A stretch of DNA of 64,000 nt from Amycolatopsis arida (GTDB lineage: Bacteria; Actinomycetota; Actinomycetes; Mycobacteriales; Pseudonocardiaceae): assembly GCF_900115565.1 (NCBI RefSeq), contig NZ_FOWW01000010.1:124001-188000 (forward strand). Reading direction: 5' to 3'. The notes under the pieces are model-generated. The model ran no database searches. It was given only the letters and a program-made list of their open reading frames with translations, and was not told where the DNA came from. The translations under genes and the position numbers were made by a program. Below are positions 35,095-43,440 of the stretch, piece after piece (within the stretch, counting starts at the first letter, position 1; every line of letters begins with the position of its first letter).

Positions 35095-35433
35095 ATGGCG
35101 ACACGAGGCGCGGGCACGGACGAGGGCCCTGCCGAGGACCCGGCGGAGACCATCGCGCGGGAGGTGCTGGCCCACCCGGCGGTGGTCCGGTTGGACGGCG
35201 GGCCGCTCGGCGTCGTGGCCACCCACCTGCCGGGCCGCAGGGTGACCGGGGTGCGGGTGCCCGACGACGGCGCTCCGGTGGAGGTCGGCGTCGTGCTGCG
35301 GCTGGGTGAGCCACTGCCGGAGCTGACCGAGCAGGTGCGCCACCGGGTGCGTGGCGTGGTCGGCACCGTGCCGGTGGACATCGTGGTGAGCGACGTGGTC
35401 GAGCCGGAGCCCGCGACCGGCGGAGAGCGCTGA
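35095..35433 (+). CDS. Small Asp23-like protein
   Basis: A 112-residue protein with ETIAREVLAHPAVVRLDGG and a later VEVGVVLRLGEPLPELTEQV and VPVDIVVSDV, the same alpha/beta pattern as Asp23 proteins but shorter. I chose the ATG because GAGGAG stands seven bases upstream; a GTG overlapping the previous stop would add nine residues. Function unknown; probably part of the envelope complex. Confidence 0.8.
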   Translation: MATRGAGTDEGPAEDPAETIAREVLAHPAVVRLDGGPLGVVATHLPGRRVTGVRVPDDGAPVEVGVVLRLGEPLPELTEQVRHRVRGVVGTVPVDIVVSDVVEPEPATGGER

Positions 35434-35435
35434 GC

Positions 35436-35687
35436 ATGCGCGGACCCGAGGAGAGGGCCGCCTTCCGCGAGTTCGTCCGCCGGCACCATCCCGACGTGGG
35501 CGGCGACCCGGAGGAGTTCGTCGCGGGGCTGACCCGGTTCCGCCGCGACTCGGCGGCTCCACAGTCCGACGTGGACAGATACGACGCGCCGGTGTCGTTC
35601 GTCCAGCGCGCCGGTGGGGTGGCCGGCATGGTCGAGGTGGTGCGGCGCTGGCGCCGGCGCCGGCGCGAACCACCCCGGGTCCGCTGA
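35436..35687 (+). CDS. Small basic protein with a DnaJ-like HPD motif
   Basis: An 83-residue protein that begins with AFREFVRRHHPDVGGDPEEF. HHPDVGG resembles the HPD loop of J-domains (HPDxGG), with the preceding basic helix in place, but the domain is shorter than the usual 70 residues of a full J-domain. The C-terminus is strongly basic (RRWRRRRREPPR). It lies two bases after the previous stop. It could be a minimal J-like co-chaperone for the envelope stress system, or a chance resemblance. Confidence 0.75.
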   Translation: MRGPEERAAFREFVRRHHPDVGGDPEEFVAGLTRFRRDSAAPQSDVDRYDAPVSFVQRAGGVAGMVEVVRRWRRRRREPPRVR

Positions 35688-35775
35688 CCTCCGATCGTCG
35701 CCCGCGTCGCCACCCAACTCGTTGCCCAGCTCGTTGCCCAGTAAGGCCCACCAAGGCCCAGTAAGGGAGTGACGG

Positions 35776-35952
35776 ATGAACGCCACGCAGACCGGGATCA
35801 TCGCCGGCCTCGTCCTCGGCCTCGCCGCCGCGCAGAGCTTCACCACGTTTCTGGTCACGCTGGCGGTCGGGGTGATCGGCCTCGTGGTGGGTCGGGTCAT
35901 CGACGGCCGGCTCGACCTCGGTGACCTGTTCGGGCGAGGCCGGGACCGGTGA
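35776..35952 (+). CDS. Small two-helix membrane protein (DUF2273-like)
   Basis: A 58-residue protein with hydrophobic helices around IIAGLVLGLAAAQSF and FLVTLAVGVIGLVVGRV, then a charged tail DGRLDLGDLFGRGRDR. Small proteins of this kind accompany Asp23 genes (DUF2273). It is below the length that most gene lists keep. The stop overlaps the next Asp23 gene by four bases (GTGA). The 88-bp gap upstream has short direct repeats (CTCGTTGCCCAG twice, AAGGCCCA twice). Confidence 0.82.
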   Translation: MNATQTGIIAGLVLGLAAAQSFTTFLVTLAVGVIGLVVGRVIDGRLDLGDLFGRGRDR

Positions 35953-36314
35953 CCGAGCCGCCGCCGCTGCCCGACCCCGGCGAACGGGGCACGCTCACCG
36001 TCGACCACACCGTGGTGCGCAAGGTGGCCCGGCGCGCGGCCGACCGGGTGGACGGCACGGCGCGCGTCGAGCGGCGGATCGCCGGCATCGGGGTGGGGGA
36101 GCACCGGGCCGGCGTCACGATCTCCGAGCACGGCAATGACGTCGACCTGGCGCTGGACCTCGCGCTGCGCTACCCGGCGCCGGTGCGCGAGGTGGCCGCC
36201 GCGGTGCGCGCGGCGGTGACGGCGGAAGTGGGGCGGATCACCGGTTACCGCGTCCGGGGTGTGGCGATCACGGTGTCCACGCTGCGGCCGGATGTCGCGT
36301 CCCACGTGGTGTGA
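35949..36314 (+). CDS. Asp23/Gls24-family protein, second copy
   Basis: A 121-residue Asp23-domain protein: LTVDHTVVRKVARRAADRVDG, VDLALDLALRYPAPVREVAA and GRITGYRVRGVAITVSTL. It lacks the long disordered N-terminus of the first copy. GTG start in a GTGA overlap with the small membrane protein, so the two are translationally coupled and likely interact. Confidence 0.9.
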   Translation: MTEPPPLPDPGERGTLTVDHTVVRKVARRAADRVDGTARVERRIAGIGVGEHRAGVTISEHGNDVDLALDLALRYPAPVREVAAAVRAAVTAEVGRITGYRVRGVAITVSTLRPDVASHVV

Positions 36315-36334
36315 GGCCGAGAACAGGAGGAACT

Positions 36335-36871
36335 GTGCGCGTCTTCGTCCGTTTCCTGTCGGCACTGCTCGCGCTGGCCGTCGTCGCGGCGGGTGGTTTC
36401 ACCGTGCTCGAGGTCGGCTGGCACTGGTGGCGGCCGGCGCAGGCGCCACTGGTGGTGCCGTGGCCGCGGTGGTTGGCGCGGCTGGGCGAGGTCGGCTGGG
36501 ACGCCACCCAGGTGCGGGTGCTGGCCGGCGCGGCCGTCGCGGCCGGGCTGGCGCTGATCCTGGTCGCGGCCACCGCGCGGCGCAGGCTGATCCGGTTGCA
36601 CGACCCGGCGCCGGGGATCGCGGTCACCATGTCACCGCGGTCGCTGGCCCGGTTGGTCGGGCACCGGGTGCGGGAACAGGCCACAGTGGACTCGGCGACG
36701 GTGGTCGCCAGCGCGGGCCGGGTTCGGGTGCGCGCGGCGAGCCGGTCCGTCACGGAGGAGGAGCTGCGGCCGCGGCTGACGTCGCTCGTGGCGGAGCTGG
36801 TGACCGACCTGCCGCTGGCCCGCCGGCCGGCGGTGTCGGTGGTCGTCGACTCACCGAAGGACCGCCGGTGA
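36335..36871 (+). CDS. DUF6286-type membrane protein of the Asp23 operon
   Basis: A 178-residue protein with two N-terminal membrane helices (FVRFLSALLALAVVAAGGF and VLAGAAVAAGLALILVAAT) and a cytoplasmic alpha/beta C-terminal domain (PRSLARLVGHRVREQATVDS) that again follows the Asp23 pattern. GTG start with AGGAGG five bases upstream, a strong site. Probably anchors the soluble Asp23 proteins to the membrane. Confidence 0.85.
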   Translation: MRVFVRFLSALLALAVVAAGGFTVLEVGWHWWRPAQAPLVVPWPRWLARLGEVGWDATQVRVLAGAAVAAGLALILVAATARRRLIRLHDPAPGIAVTMSPRSLARLVGHRVREQATVDSATVVASAGRVRVRAASRSVTEEELRPRLTSLVAELVTDLPLARRPAVSVVVDSPKDRR

Positions 36872-37464
36872 CCCGCGAGCCCGCGGGCGGCTTCCGGTCC
36901 GCCGCCACGGAGCGGGTGCTGACCCTGCTCACCGGGGTGGTCCTGGTGGTGCTCGGCGGGCTGGTGCTGCTGGTGAGCTTCGGGGTGCTCGGGACCTACC
37001 GCGCGACACGGCCGGTGCTGGACCCGATCGCCGTGGACTGGGTGGGCCGCCAGCCGCCGACCCTGGTGCGGGTGGTGGTGCTCGTCCTCGCGGTGGCGCT
37101 GGTCGGGTTCGGGCTGTGGTGGCTGGTGCGGTCGCTGCGGCCGCAGCCCCGGCCGGACGTCACGCTGGACGACGCGCCCGGGCACGAGCTGACCGTCACC
37201 GCCGCCGCGCTGACCACCGCCGTGCGGGCCGACGCGGAGGCGGTGACCGGGGTGCGCCGGGCGCGGGTCCGTACGGTCGGCGCCGCGGGGCGGCCGGCGT
37301 TGCGGCTCACGCTGTGGCTGGCCCCGGGCACCGACCTGCGGCAGGTGTGGGCCGAGCTGGACGGCCGGGTGCTGGCCAGGGCGCGGGAGTCACTCGGCCT
37401 GGAGACCCTGCCGGCCACCATCCACCTCGAGCTCGACGCCGGCGAGCGTCCCCGCGTCCACTGA
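36868..37464 (+). CDS. AmaP-like alkaline shock membrane anchor protein
   Basis: A 198-residue protein with two membrane helices, LTGVVLVVLGGLVLLVSFGV and VRVVVLVLAVALVGFGLWW, followed by a cytoplasmic domain with ELTVTAAALTTAVRADAEAV and LRLTLWLAPGTDLRQVWAEL. This is the arrangement of AmaP, the Asp23 anchor. GTG start in a GTGA overlap with the previous gene. The last 75 bases overlap the convergent MFS gene. Confidence 0.85.
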   Translation: MTREPAGGFRSAATERVLTLLTGVVLVVLGGLVLLVSFGVLGTYRATRPVLDPIAVDWVGRQPPTLVRVVVLVLAVALVGFGLWWLVRSLRPQPRPDVTLDDAPGHELTVTAAALTTAVRADAEAVTGVRRARVRTVGAAGRPALRLTLWLAPGTDLRQVWAELDGRVLARARESLGLETLPATIHLELDAGERPRVH

Positions 37465-38775
37465 GTCTGAGCCCGCGGGTCGCCCGCTCGACGACCGCGC
37501 CGCGGCCGTACCCCGCACGCCGGCCAGGGCCGGTTCCGGCGCGGGGGCCAGCCGCCCTGAGCGGCTCAGCAGGTGCACGCCCGCGGCGCACAGCACGCCG
37601 ACCCCGGCCAGCACGACCCACGGCGCCCACGGCACCCCGCCGGCGCGGGCCAGGTCCAGCGCCGCGCCGGTGCCGAGGTTGCCCACCGCGATGCCGACCC
37701 CGCAGATGGTGTTGTAGAGCCCGTAGTGCGTGGCGACCATCCGGTTGCCGGCCAGCGAGACGATCGTGTCCATCTCGAACGGGAACACCACCACGACCCC
37801 CAGGCCGAGCGCCGCGGCCGCCACCAGCAGCGGCACGAACACCGGCCACCCGCCGCCGGCCTCGCCCGCGGTGAGCGCCGGCGGCAGGAACGCCGCCCCC
37901 ATCAGCAGCAGCCCCACGGCGAGGCACCGGCCGGGGCGCCACCGCGACCGGCACCACCCGGTGATCCGCAGCTGCCCGGCGATGGCGAGCACGCCGGACA
38001 CCGCGAACAGCCCGCCGACCACGGCCGTGCCCACCACCTCGCTGCCGGCCAGCCGCCGCGCCTCCAGCGGCAGCGCCAGGTACATCTGGAACGACAGCAC
38101 GTACGAGCCGATCATCGTCAGCGCGAACGCCAGGAACCGCCGGTTGGTGAGCACCACCCGCACGCCGTCGCGCACCCGCCCGCCGCGCTCGCCGTCCCCG
38201 GCCCGCCGGCCGGGCAGCGCGCGCACCTGCAACACGGTCAGCACCGCGAACACCACCGCGGCCACCAGGCAGGTGAGCCGGAACGTCACCCCGGTCAGCA
38301 CCAGCCCGACCAGCGGCCCGAGCAGGATTCCGGCCTGGTAGAACACGTTGAACAGCGCGAACGCCTCGACCCGCCGCTCCCCCGCGTCGGCCGCGACGTA
38401 GGCCCGCACCGCGGGGTTGAACAGCGCGCCGGCGAACCCCGTGGCGGCCGCCGCGACGAGCAGCGCCGGCACGTTGTCGACCAGCCCGAGCAGCGCGAAC
38501 CCGACCGTGCGCAGCGCGCACCCCGCCACGATCAGCGGCTTGTAGCCGAACCGGTCGGCGAGCAGGCCACCGGTCAGGAACATCCCCTGCTGCGCGAAGT
38601 TGCGCACCCCGAGCACGAGGCCGACCAGCCACCCGGCCAACCCGATCTCCAGCGACAGGTGCGCGGCCAGGTACGGCATCAACATGTAGAAGCCGACGTT
38701 GATGGAGAACTGGTTGACCGCCAGCAACCGCACCGGCCGGTCGAACGAGCGGAACTGGCGCAGCACCCCGGTCAC
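37390..38775 (-). CDS. MFS transporter
   Basis: A 461-residue protein with 12 predicted membrane helices of the major facilitator superfamily; the loop [15 protein letters not shown] after helix 2 is the family signature. The C-terminal 45 residues are hydrophilic and unusually long, running into the 3' end of the convergent AmaP gene. The GTG start overlaps the PLP enzyme stop by four bases, so the transporter probably exports that enzyme's product (or a drug-like compound). GGAGGG stands just upstream of the start. Confidence 0.9.
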   Translation of the reverse strand: MTGVLRQFRSFDRPVRLLAVNQFSINVGFYMLMPYLAAHLSLEIGLAGWLVGLVLGVRNFAQQGMFLTGGLLADRFGYKPLIVAGCALRTVGFALLGLVDNVPALLVAAAATGFAGALFNPAVRAYVAADAGERRVEAFALFNVFYQAGILLGPLVGLVLTGVTFRLTCLVAAVVFAVLTVLQVRALPGRRAGDGERGGRVRDGVRVVLTNRRFLAFALTMIGSYVLSFQMYLALPLEARRLAGSEVVGTAVVGGLFAVSGVLAIAGQLRITGWCRSRWRPGRCLAVGLLLMGAAFLPPALTAGEAGGGWPVFVPLLVAAAALGLGVVVVFPFEMDTIVSLAGNRMVATHYGLYNTICGVGIAVGNLGTGAALDLARAGGVPWAPWVVLAGVGVLCAAGVHLLSRSGRLAPAPEPALAGVRGTAAARSSSGRPAGSDSVDAGTLAGVELEVDGGRQGLQAE

Positions 38776-39860
38776 CGGCCCTCCCTCGGCGCACCCGGAA
38801 CCGGATCGAGCACCGTGGCGCACCGGGTCCACCGGCGCACCTCTCGCTCGTCCGGCCGGTCGATCGTGTCCGGCTCGGCCGCGGGTCCCGCCCCGAGCAA
38901 CCCGTGCTCGGCGCAGAACCGGTCGTTGTAGACGGTGTCGAAGTACCGCTGCGGCCCGTCCGGGAAGATCGCCGCGATGCGGGTGTCCGCCAGCGAGGTC
39001 CGCGCCACCCAGCCGGCCACCAGCGCCACCGCCCCGACGCTCCACCCGCCCGACGCGTACCGGGACGCGGCCAGCCGGCGGCACGCCCACACCGCCTCGG
39101 CCGGGGCCACCCAGTGCGCCTCGGAGAACGCGCCGTAGTCGACGTTGCGCGGGTAGATGCTCGACCCGAGGCCGCGCATCAGCCGGGTGCGGGCCGGCTG
39201 GCCGAAGATCGTCGAACCGATGGTGTCCACACCGACCAGCCGCAGCTGCGGGCAGGACCGGCGCAGCGCCCGGCTCACCCCGGCCGAGTGGCCGCCGGTG
39301 CCGACCGAGCACACCAGCACGTCGACCCGGCCGAGCTGGCGCAGCAGCTCCTCGGCGAGCGGCGCGTACGCGGCCACGTTGTCCGGGTTGTGGTACTGGT
39401 CCGGACAGAACGCCCCGGGGTGCGCGGCGAGCAGCGCGGCCACCCGCCGCCGGCGTGCCTCCTGCCAGCCGCCCTCCGGGTGCGGCCGGTCGACGATCTC
39501 CACCCGGGTGCCGTACGCGGTGAGCAGGCGGTGCACGATCGGCTCCATCCCGGGATCGCCGACCAGCGTCACCGGGTGGCCGTGCACGATGCCGGCCAGC
39601 GCCAGGCCGAGGCCGAGCGTGCCACTGGTCGACTCGACGATCATGCCGCCGGGAGCGAGGTCGCCGCGCTCCCTGGCGCGGCGGACCATGTGCAGGGCCG
39701 GACGGTCCTTCATGCCGCCGGGGTTGTGCCCTTCGAGCTTGGCCCAGAAGCCCCTGCCATCGGTGGTGAACGGGGTGTCGATCCACACGACCGGGGTGTC
39801 GCCGACCGCGGGAGCGGGCGGCCGGTTCGGCGCGGTGCGCACGATGTCGGACGAGAGCAT
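38772..39860 (-). CDS. PLP-dependent cysteine synthase-family enzyme
   Basis: A 362-residue fold-type II PLP enzyme. Its lysine lies in [16 protein letters not shown] (residues 43-58), where standard CysK has NPTGSVKDR. The substrate loop is [15 protein letters not shown] near 76, and the phosphate-binding loop [11 protein letters not shown] near 187. These altered loops resemble branch members that make non-standard beta-substituted alanines (for example 2,3-diaminopropionate synthases) more than housekeeping CysK. The product is unknown. It is translationally coupled to the MFS exporter and follows a His-rich membrane protein. Confidence 0.88.
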   Translation of the reverse strand: MLSSDIVRTAPNRPPAPAVGDTPVVWIDTPFTTDGRGFWAKLEGHNPGGMKDRPALHMVRRARERGDLAPGGMIVESTSGTLGLGLALAGIVHGHPVTLVGDPGMEPIVHRLLTAYGTRVEIVDRPHPEGGWQEARRRRVAALLAAHPGAFCPDQYHNPDNVAAYAPLAEELLRQLGRVDVLVCSVGTGGHSAGVSRALRRSCPQLRLVGVDTIGSTIFGQPARTRLMRGLGSSIYPRNVDYGAFSEAHWVAPAEAVWACRRLAASRYASGGWSVGAVALVAGWVARTSLADTRIAAIFPDGPQRYFDTVYNDRFCAEHGLLGAGPAAEPDTIDRPDEREVRRWTRCATVLDPVPGAPREGR

Positions 39861-39906
39861 GACGAGACCTCACGGAAGAGAAGGGGGACGGCGAGCGGGT
39901 CGGCAC

Positions 39907-39931
39907 CGGCCGCGACGAATCGGCGGCCGGC
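39907..39931. promoter_or_regulatory. Hairpin between His-rich gene and PLP synthase gene
   Basis: A perfect 8-bp stem (CCGGCCGC with GCGGCCGG) and a 9-base loop sit in the 78-bp gap. There is no T-tract, so it may be a processing, attenuation or stability element rather than a terminator. Confidence 0.4.
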
Positions 39932-39938
39932 GGCCCGA

Positions 39939-40364
39939 TCAGCGCCGCAGCACGCAGAGGGTGGTGAGGACGTCTCGCCCGCGCACCGGTCGTCTCGGCG
40001 CGGGACGCGCGCCACGCAGGAGCCGGGCAAAGGGGAGCAGCGCGAGTGGCGCCACGGCGATGACGCCGCCGGTGCCGGGCGCCGGGTGGTCGGCGTGGTC
40101 GGCGGACCTGGGCAGCGCCAGGCACCGGGGATGGCCCGCGTGCGGCACCGGCGCCGGGGCCTGGTGACCGGGCGCGCAGTCGTCGGTCACGACGCCGTGG
40201 TCCGTGAGGGTGGAGGTGACGCCGGTGTGGCTCCCCAGGTCGTGATCGGCCGCGGAGTGCCCGGCGGGTTCGGCGGCGGGCAGCAGGTGGCAGACGAGGT
40301 AGACGGCGAGCACGACGAGCGCGCCCACCCGTCCCGCCCGTCCCGTCACCGCCCTGGCACCCAC
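39939..40364 (-). CDS. Small histidine-rich membrane-associated protein
   Basis: A 141-residue protein. One hydrophobic helix near the N-terminus (VGALVVLAVYLVCHLLPAAE) is followed by about 65 residues with nine His and two Cys, such as HSAADHDLGSHTG and HAGHPRC. A second hydrophobic stretch (GGVIAVAPLALLPFARLL) and a basic tail close the protein. This could bind metal ions outside the membrane or in the loop. Start uncertain (GTG 40364 or 40349). Function unknown. Its place at the head of the PLP synthase/MFS unit suggests a shared role. Confidence 0.68.
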   Translation of the reverse strand: MGARAVTGRAGRVGALVVLAVYLVCHLLPAAEPAGHSAADHDLGSHTGVTSTLTDHGVVTDDCAPGHQAPAPVPHAGHPRCLALPRSADHADHPAPGTGGVIAVAPLALLPFARLLRGARPAPRRPVRGRDVLTTLCVLRR

Positions 40365-40451
40365 GGCGACCAAACGTACCCGAGGAGTGGCGGGCGCCGC
40401 AGCCGGCCTCACCCGAGTCGCCGATGTCGGGCGAGTGAGGACAATGGCGCC

Positions 40452-41531
40452 ATGCCGCTGCCGCTCACCCCGCCGGTGACCCCGATGCTCGCCAAGGCGG
40501 GAACGACCATTCCGGAATCCGTGGGGCTGCTGTTCGAGCCCAAATGGGACGGTTTCCGCTGCCTGGTGTTCCGCGACGGGGCCGAGCTCACCCTGCAGTC
40601 CCGCGCGGGCAAGCCACTCAACCGGTACTTCCCGGAAGCGGTGGACCGGCTCGCCCGCGCCCTGCCCGAGCGGGTGGTGCTGGACGGCGAGTTGGTGGTG
40701 GCCCGCGACGGCCGGCTGGACTTCGACGCGCTGACCGAGCGGATCCACCCCGCGCAGAGCCGGATCCGACTGTTCGCCGAGCGGACCCCCGCCGAGTTCG
40801 TCGCGTTCGACCTGCTCGCGCTCGGCACGGAGGACTGGACGGAACGGGACACCGGGCGGCGGCGGGACCGCCTGGTCGAGGTGGTCGACGGGGCGGTGCC
40901 CATCACCCCGGCCACCACCGACCCGGCCACCGCGCGGCACTGGTTCACCCTCTTCGAGGGCGCCGGGCTGGACGGGGTGATCGGCAAGCCGCTGGACGCG
41001 CCCTACCAGCCGGGCAAGCGGGTGATGGTCAAGTACAAGCACTCCCGCACGGCCGACTGCGTGCTGGCCGGCCTGCGCTGGCACGCCGACGGCGCGCCCG
41101 GCGAGGCCGTGGGGTCCTTCCTGCTCGGCCTGTACGACGCCGCCGGGGTGCTGCACCACGTGGGAGTGGTCGGCTCGTTCCCCGCGGCCCGCCGGTGCGA
41201 GCTGGCCACCGAGCTCGCGCCGCTGATCGTCCACGAAGGACGGCATCCGTGGCTCGGCGCCGACGTAGTGCCCGAGCAGCGGCTGCCCGGCGGGGTGAAC
41301 CGCTGGCGCAGCGCCGAGCAGCCGTGGGTGCCGCTACGACCCGAACGGGTCGTCGAGGTCGCCTACGAGCACACCGAGGGCGGTCACCCGGCGCGGTTCC
41401 GGCACAACCCGCGGTTCGTCCGCTGGCGGCCCGACCGGGAGCCGGAGTCGTGCGGCTACGACCAGCTCGAGGAGCCGGTCCGGTACGACCTCGACGCGGT
41501 GTTCCGCGGCGAGGTGCGACGCACCCGGTAG
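40452..41531 (+). CDS. ligC: ATP-dependent DNA ligase, LigC type
   Basis: A 359-residue ligase. The adenylated lysine is K31 in EPKWDGFRCLV (motif I); motif Ia RAGKPLNRYFPEAV, motif III FVAFDLLALG, motif IV GVIGKPLDAPYQPGKR and motif V MVKYKHSRTAD follow. The C-terminal OB-fold completes the minimal core. Actinobacterial LigC-type enzymes seal nicks in accessory repair; the essential NAD ligase lies elsewhere. ATG start, divergent from the His-rich protein gene. Confidence 0.93.
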   Translation: MPLPLTPPVTPMLAKAGTTIPESVGLLFEPKWDGFRCLVFRDGAELTLQSRAGKPLNRYFPEAVDRLARALPERVVLDGELVVARDGRLDFDALTERIHPAQSRIRLFAERTPAEFVAFDLLALGTEDWTERDTGRRRDRLVEVVDGAVPITPATTDPATARHWFTLFEGAGLDGVIGKPLDAPYQPGKRVMVKYKHSRTADCVLAGLRWHADGAPGEAVGSFLLGLYDAAGVLHHVGVVGSFPAARRCELATELAPLIVHEGRHPWLGADVVPEQRLPGGVNRWRSAEQPWVPLRPERVVEVAYEHTEGGHPARFRHNPRFVRWRPDREPESCGYDQLEEPVRYDLDAVFRGEVRRTR

Positions 41532-41689
41532 CGGCCCCGCGAACACCCTCTCCTCGCTTGCGCTCGTCGACGGCGTTCGCCCAGGCTGCTGTGTTGAATG
41601 GTTCGCTCCGCAAGCTCCGCTCACCCCGCGCTCACAGCCGGCGTGCCAAGGTCGTCGCGGGACATCACCGAGAAAGTGAGGATCACTCC

Positions 41690-43228
41690 GTGCGCCGTGG
41701 CCTGGCCCTCGCCGCCGCACTGGCCGTGCTGCTGGGCGGCTGCACCGCCGGCCCCTCGACCCGGCCACCGGTGGTGGAGAACGACGGGGCACAGCCACCG
41801 CGGCAGCCCACGACCAGCCGCCCGGTGCCGCTGCCCCCGCTCACCGAGCCGGGCACCTCGGCGGTCCGCTGGGGCACCTGCGGCGGTGACGCCGTGGCCA
41901 GACTCGGCGACGACCGGCCGCCACCGGACGTGCCGCTGACGTGCGCCCGGCTCACCACCGCCCTCGACGCGCCCGACCTACCCGGCCGCGGGATCATCCG
42001 GCTCGCCGTGCTCAAGGCCGGTAACGGGCCGGTGCCGCTCGTGGTGGTCAACGACGTCGACGGGGTGCCCGGGACCCGCTACGCCGCCCGGCTGGCCGCG
42101 CGCCTGCCACCGGAGCTGCTCGAGAGGCTCTCGCTGATCGGCGTGGACCGGCGGGGCACGGGCGGGTCGGACCCGATCAGCTGCGTCGACGCCGAGGTGC
42201 GCGAGCAGCTGCTCGGCCACGACCCGGCCGCGCGGACCGTGGAGCCGCTGCTGGAAGCCGCGCGCCGCGCCGGGCAGCAGTGCACGATCAGCCTGGAGAA
42301 CGCGCAGACCACGTTCGACAGCTGGCGCACCGCCGGCGACCTGGAGGAGCTGCGCGACCAGCTGGGCGTCGACCACCTGCACGCGCTCGGGCACGGGGAG
42401 GGGTCGCGGGTGCTCACCGCCTACGCGAACCGGTACCCCGAGCGGGTCGGCCGGTTCGTGCTCGACGGCGTGCCCGACCCGGCGCCGGACTCGGCCGAGG
42501 TGCTCGACGGGGTGGCCGCCGGGGTGACCGCCACCCTCGACGCGTTCGGCACCGACTGCGCCGCTCGAGGCTGCCCGCTCGGCGCCGACGCCGCCGGTGC
42601 GGTATCGGCGCTGGTCCAACGGTTGCGCGCGGCGCCGCTGAGCACGCCCACCGGGGCGCGGATGGGCCCTGCGCTGGCGCTCTACGCCGTGTGGAACGGG
42701 CTGCGGCAGCGGGAGCGGTGGCCGGAGCTGGCCGATGCGGTGGCGGCCGCCCGCGGCGGGGACGTGGCGGCGCTGGCGGAGTTCGCCGAGCCGCTGCTGG
42801 CGGAGGCCACCACCGGGGCACCGCGGCTGGACGCGGCGCTGGCGACGCTGTGCAACGACACGGCCGACCGGCTGCCGGCGGACCGGATCGACACGGTCGC
42901 CGGCACGCTGCGGCAGCAGTACCCACTGTTCGGCGCGCTGGTGGCGCAGCGACTGGCGTGGTGCGGGCCGTGGCCGGTGCGCCGCGAGCCGCCGCCGGAG
43001 CCGGCGACGCGCGGGGTGCCGCCGATCCTGATCGCCAGCACCGCGGCCGACCCGGTCACCCCGGAGGCGGGGACGGCCCGCGCCGCCGAGCGGATGCCCA
43101 CCGCCGTGCGGGTGGCCTGGCAGGGCGCGGGCCACGGCGCGCTCGGCTCACCCTGCGTCGTCACCGCGGTGCGGGGGTTCCTGCTCGACGGCACGGTGCC
43201 GCGCGACGGCACCCTCTGCCCGGCCTGA
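41690..43228 (+). CDS. Secreted alpha/beta-hydrolase lipoprotein (SlpD/E-like)
   Basis: A 512-residue protein with signal RRGLALAAALAVLLGGC and a lipobox LGGC, so probably lipid-anchored outside the cell. The hydrolase fold shows LIGVDRRGTGGSDPISC near residue 150, a nucleophile-elbow-like GHGEGSRVLTAYANRYPERV near 245 (Glu where many enzymes have Ser-x-Gly spacing: GHGEGS) and a late GAGHGALGSPC with the catalytic His. Similar Streptomyces tripeptidyl aminopeptidases have GxSYG, so activity is uncertain here. GTG start with GTGAGG eight bases upstream. Confidence 0.85.
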   Translation: MRRGLALAAALAVLLGGCTAGPSTRPPVVENDGAQPPRQPTTSRPVPLPPLTEPGTSAVRWGTCGGDAVARLGDDRPPPDVPLTCARLTTALDAPDLPGRGIIRLAVLKAGNGPVPLVVVNDVDGVPGTRYAARLAARLPPELLERLSLIGVDRRGTGGSDPISCVDAEVREQLLGHDPAARTVEPLLEAARRAGQQCTISLENAQTTFDSWRTAGDLEELRDQLGVDHLHALGHGEGSRVLTAYANRYPERVGRFVLDGVPDPAPDSAEVLDGVAAGVTATLDAFGTDCAARGCPLGADAAGAVSALVQRLRAAPLSTPTGARMGPALALYAVWNGLRQRERWPELADAVAAARGGDVAALAEFAEPLLAEATTGAPRLDAALATLCNDTADRLPADRIDTVAGTLRQQYPLFGALVAQRLAWCGPWPVRREPPPEPATRGVPPILIASTAADPVTPEAGTARAAERMPTAVRVAWQGAGHGALGSPCVVTAVRGFLLDGTVPRDGTLCPA

Positions 43229-43259
43229 GCGTGGCTCACGGCGCGATGTGGTGCCGATC

Positions 43260-43350
43260 GCGTGTCCGCCGGCTGTGCCCGCGTGTCCGCCGGCTGTGAT
43301 CGCGTGTCCGCGTCGCGCGGCGCGGACGGCCGTGCACAGCACGCGGACAC
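43260..43350. repeat. Intergenic 21-bp repeat with inverted copy
   Basis: GCGTGTCCGCCGGCTGTG plus three variable bases occurs at 43260 and 43281, followed by a third partial GCGTGTCCGCG at 43302. Around 43333-43350 the inverse appears (GCACAGCACGCGGACAC). GTGTCCGCGT and ACGCGGACAC can pair over 10 bp around a roughly 30-base loop. The element lies between the secreted hydrolase and the VTT protein and could act as a terminator-like structure or belong to a dispersed repeat family. Confidence 0.7.
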
Positions 43351-43440
43351 AGCGTCAGTCGAGGTCGAGCACCGGCTCAGTCGAGCACGGCCCGGCACGC
43401 GCGTCACCGGGTTTTCCCGGCCTGCCTTACGGTGGACGCC

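Noticed and set aside
35711-35765. Short direct repeats in the Asp23 operon gap
   Set aside because: Only two copies of 8-12 bases each; likely chance or minor slippage. Mentioned with the neighbouring gene.
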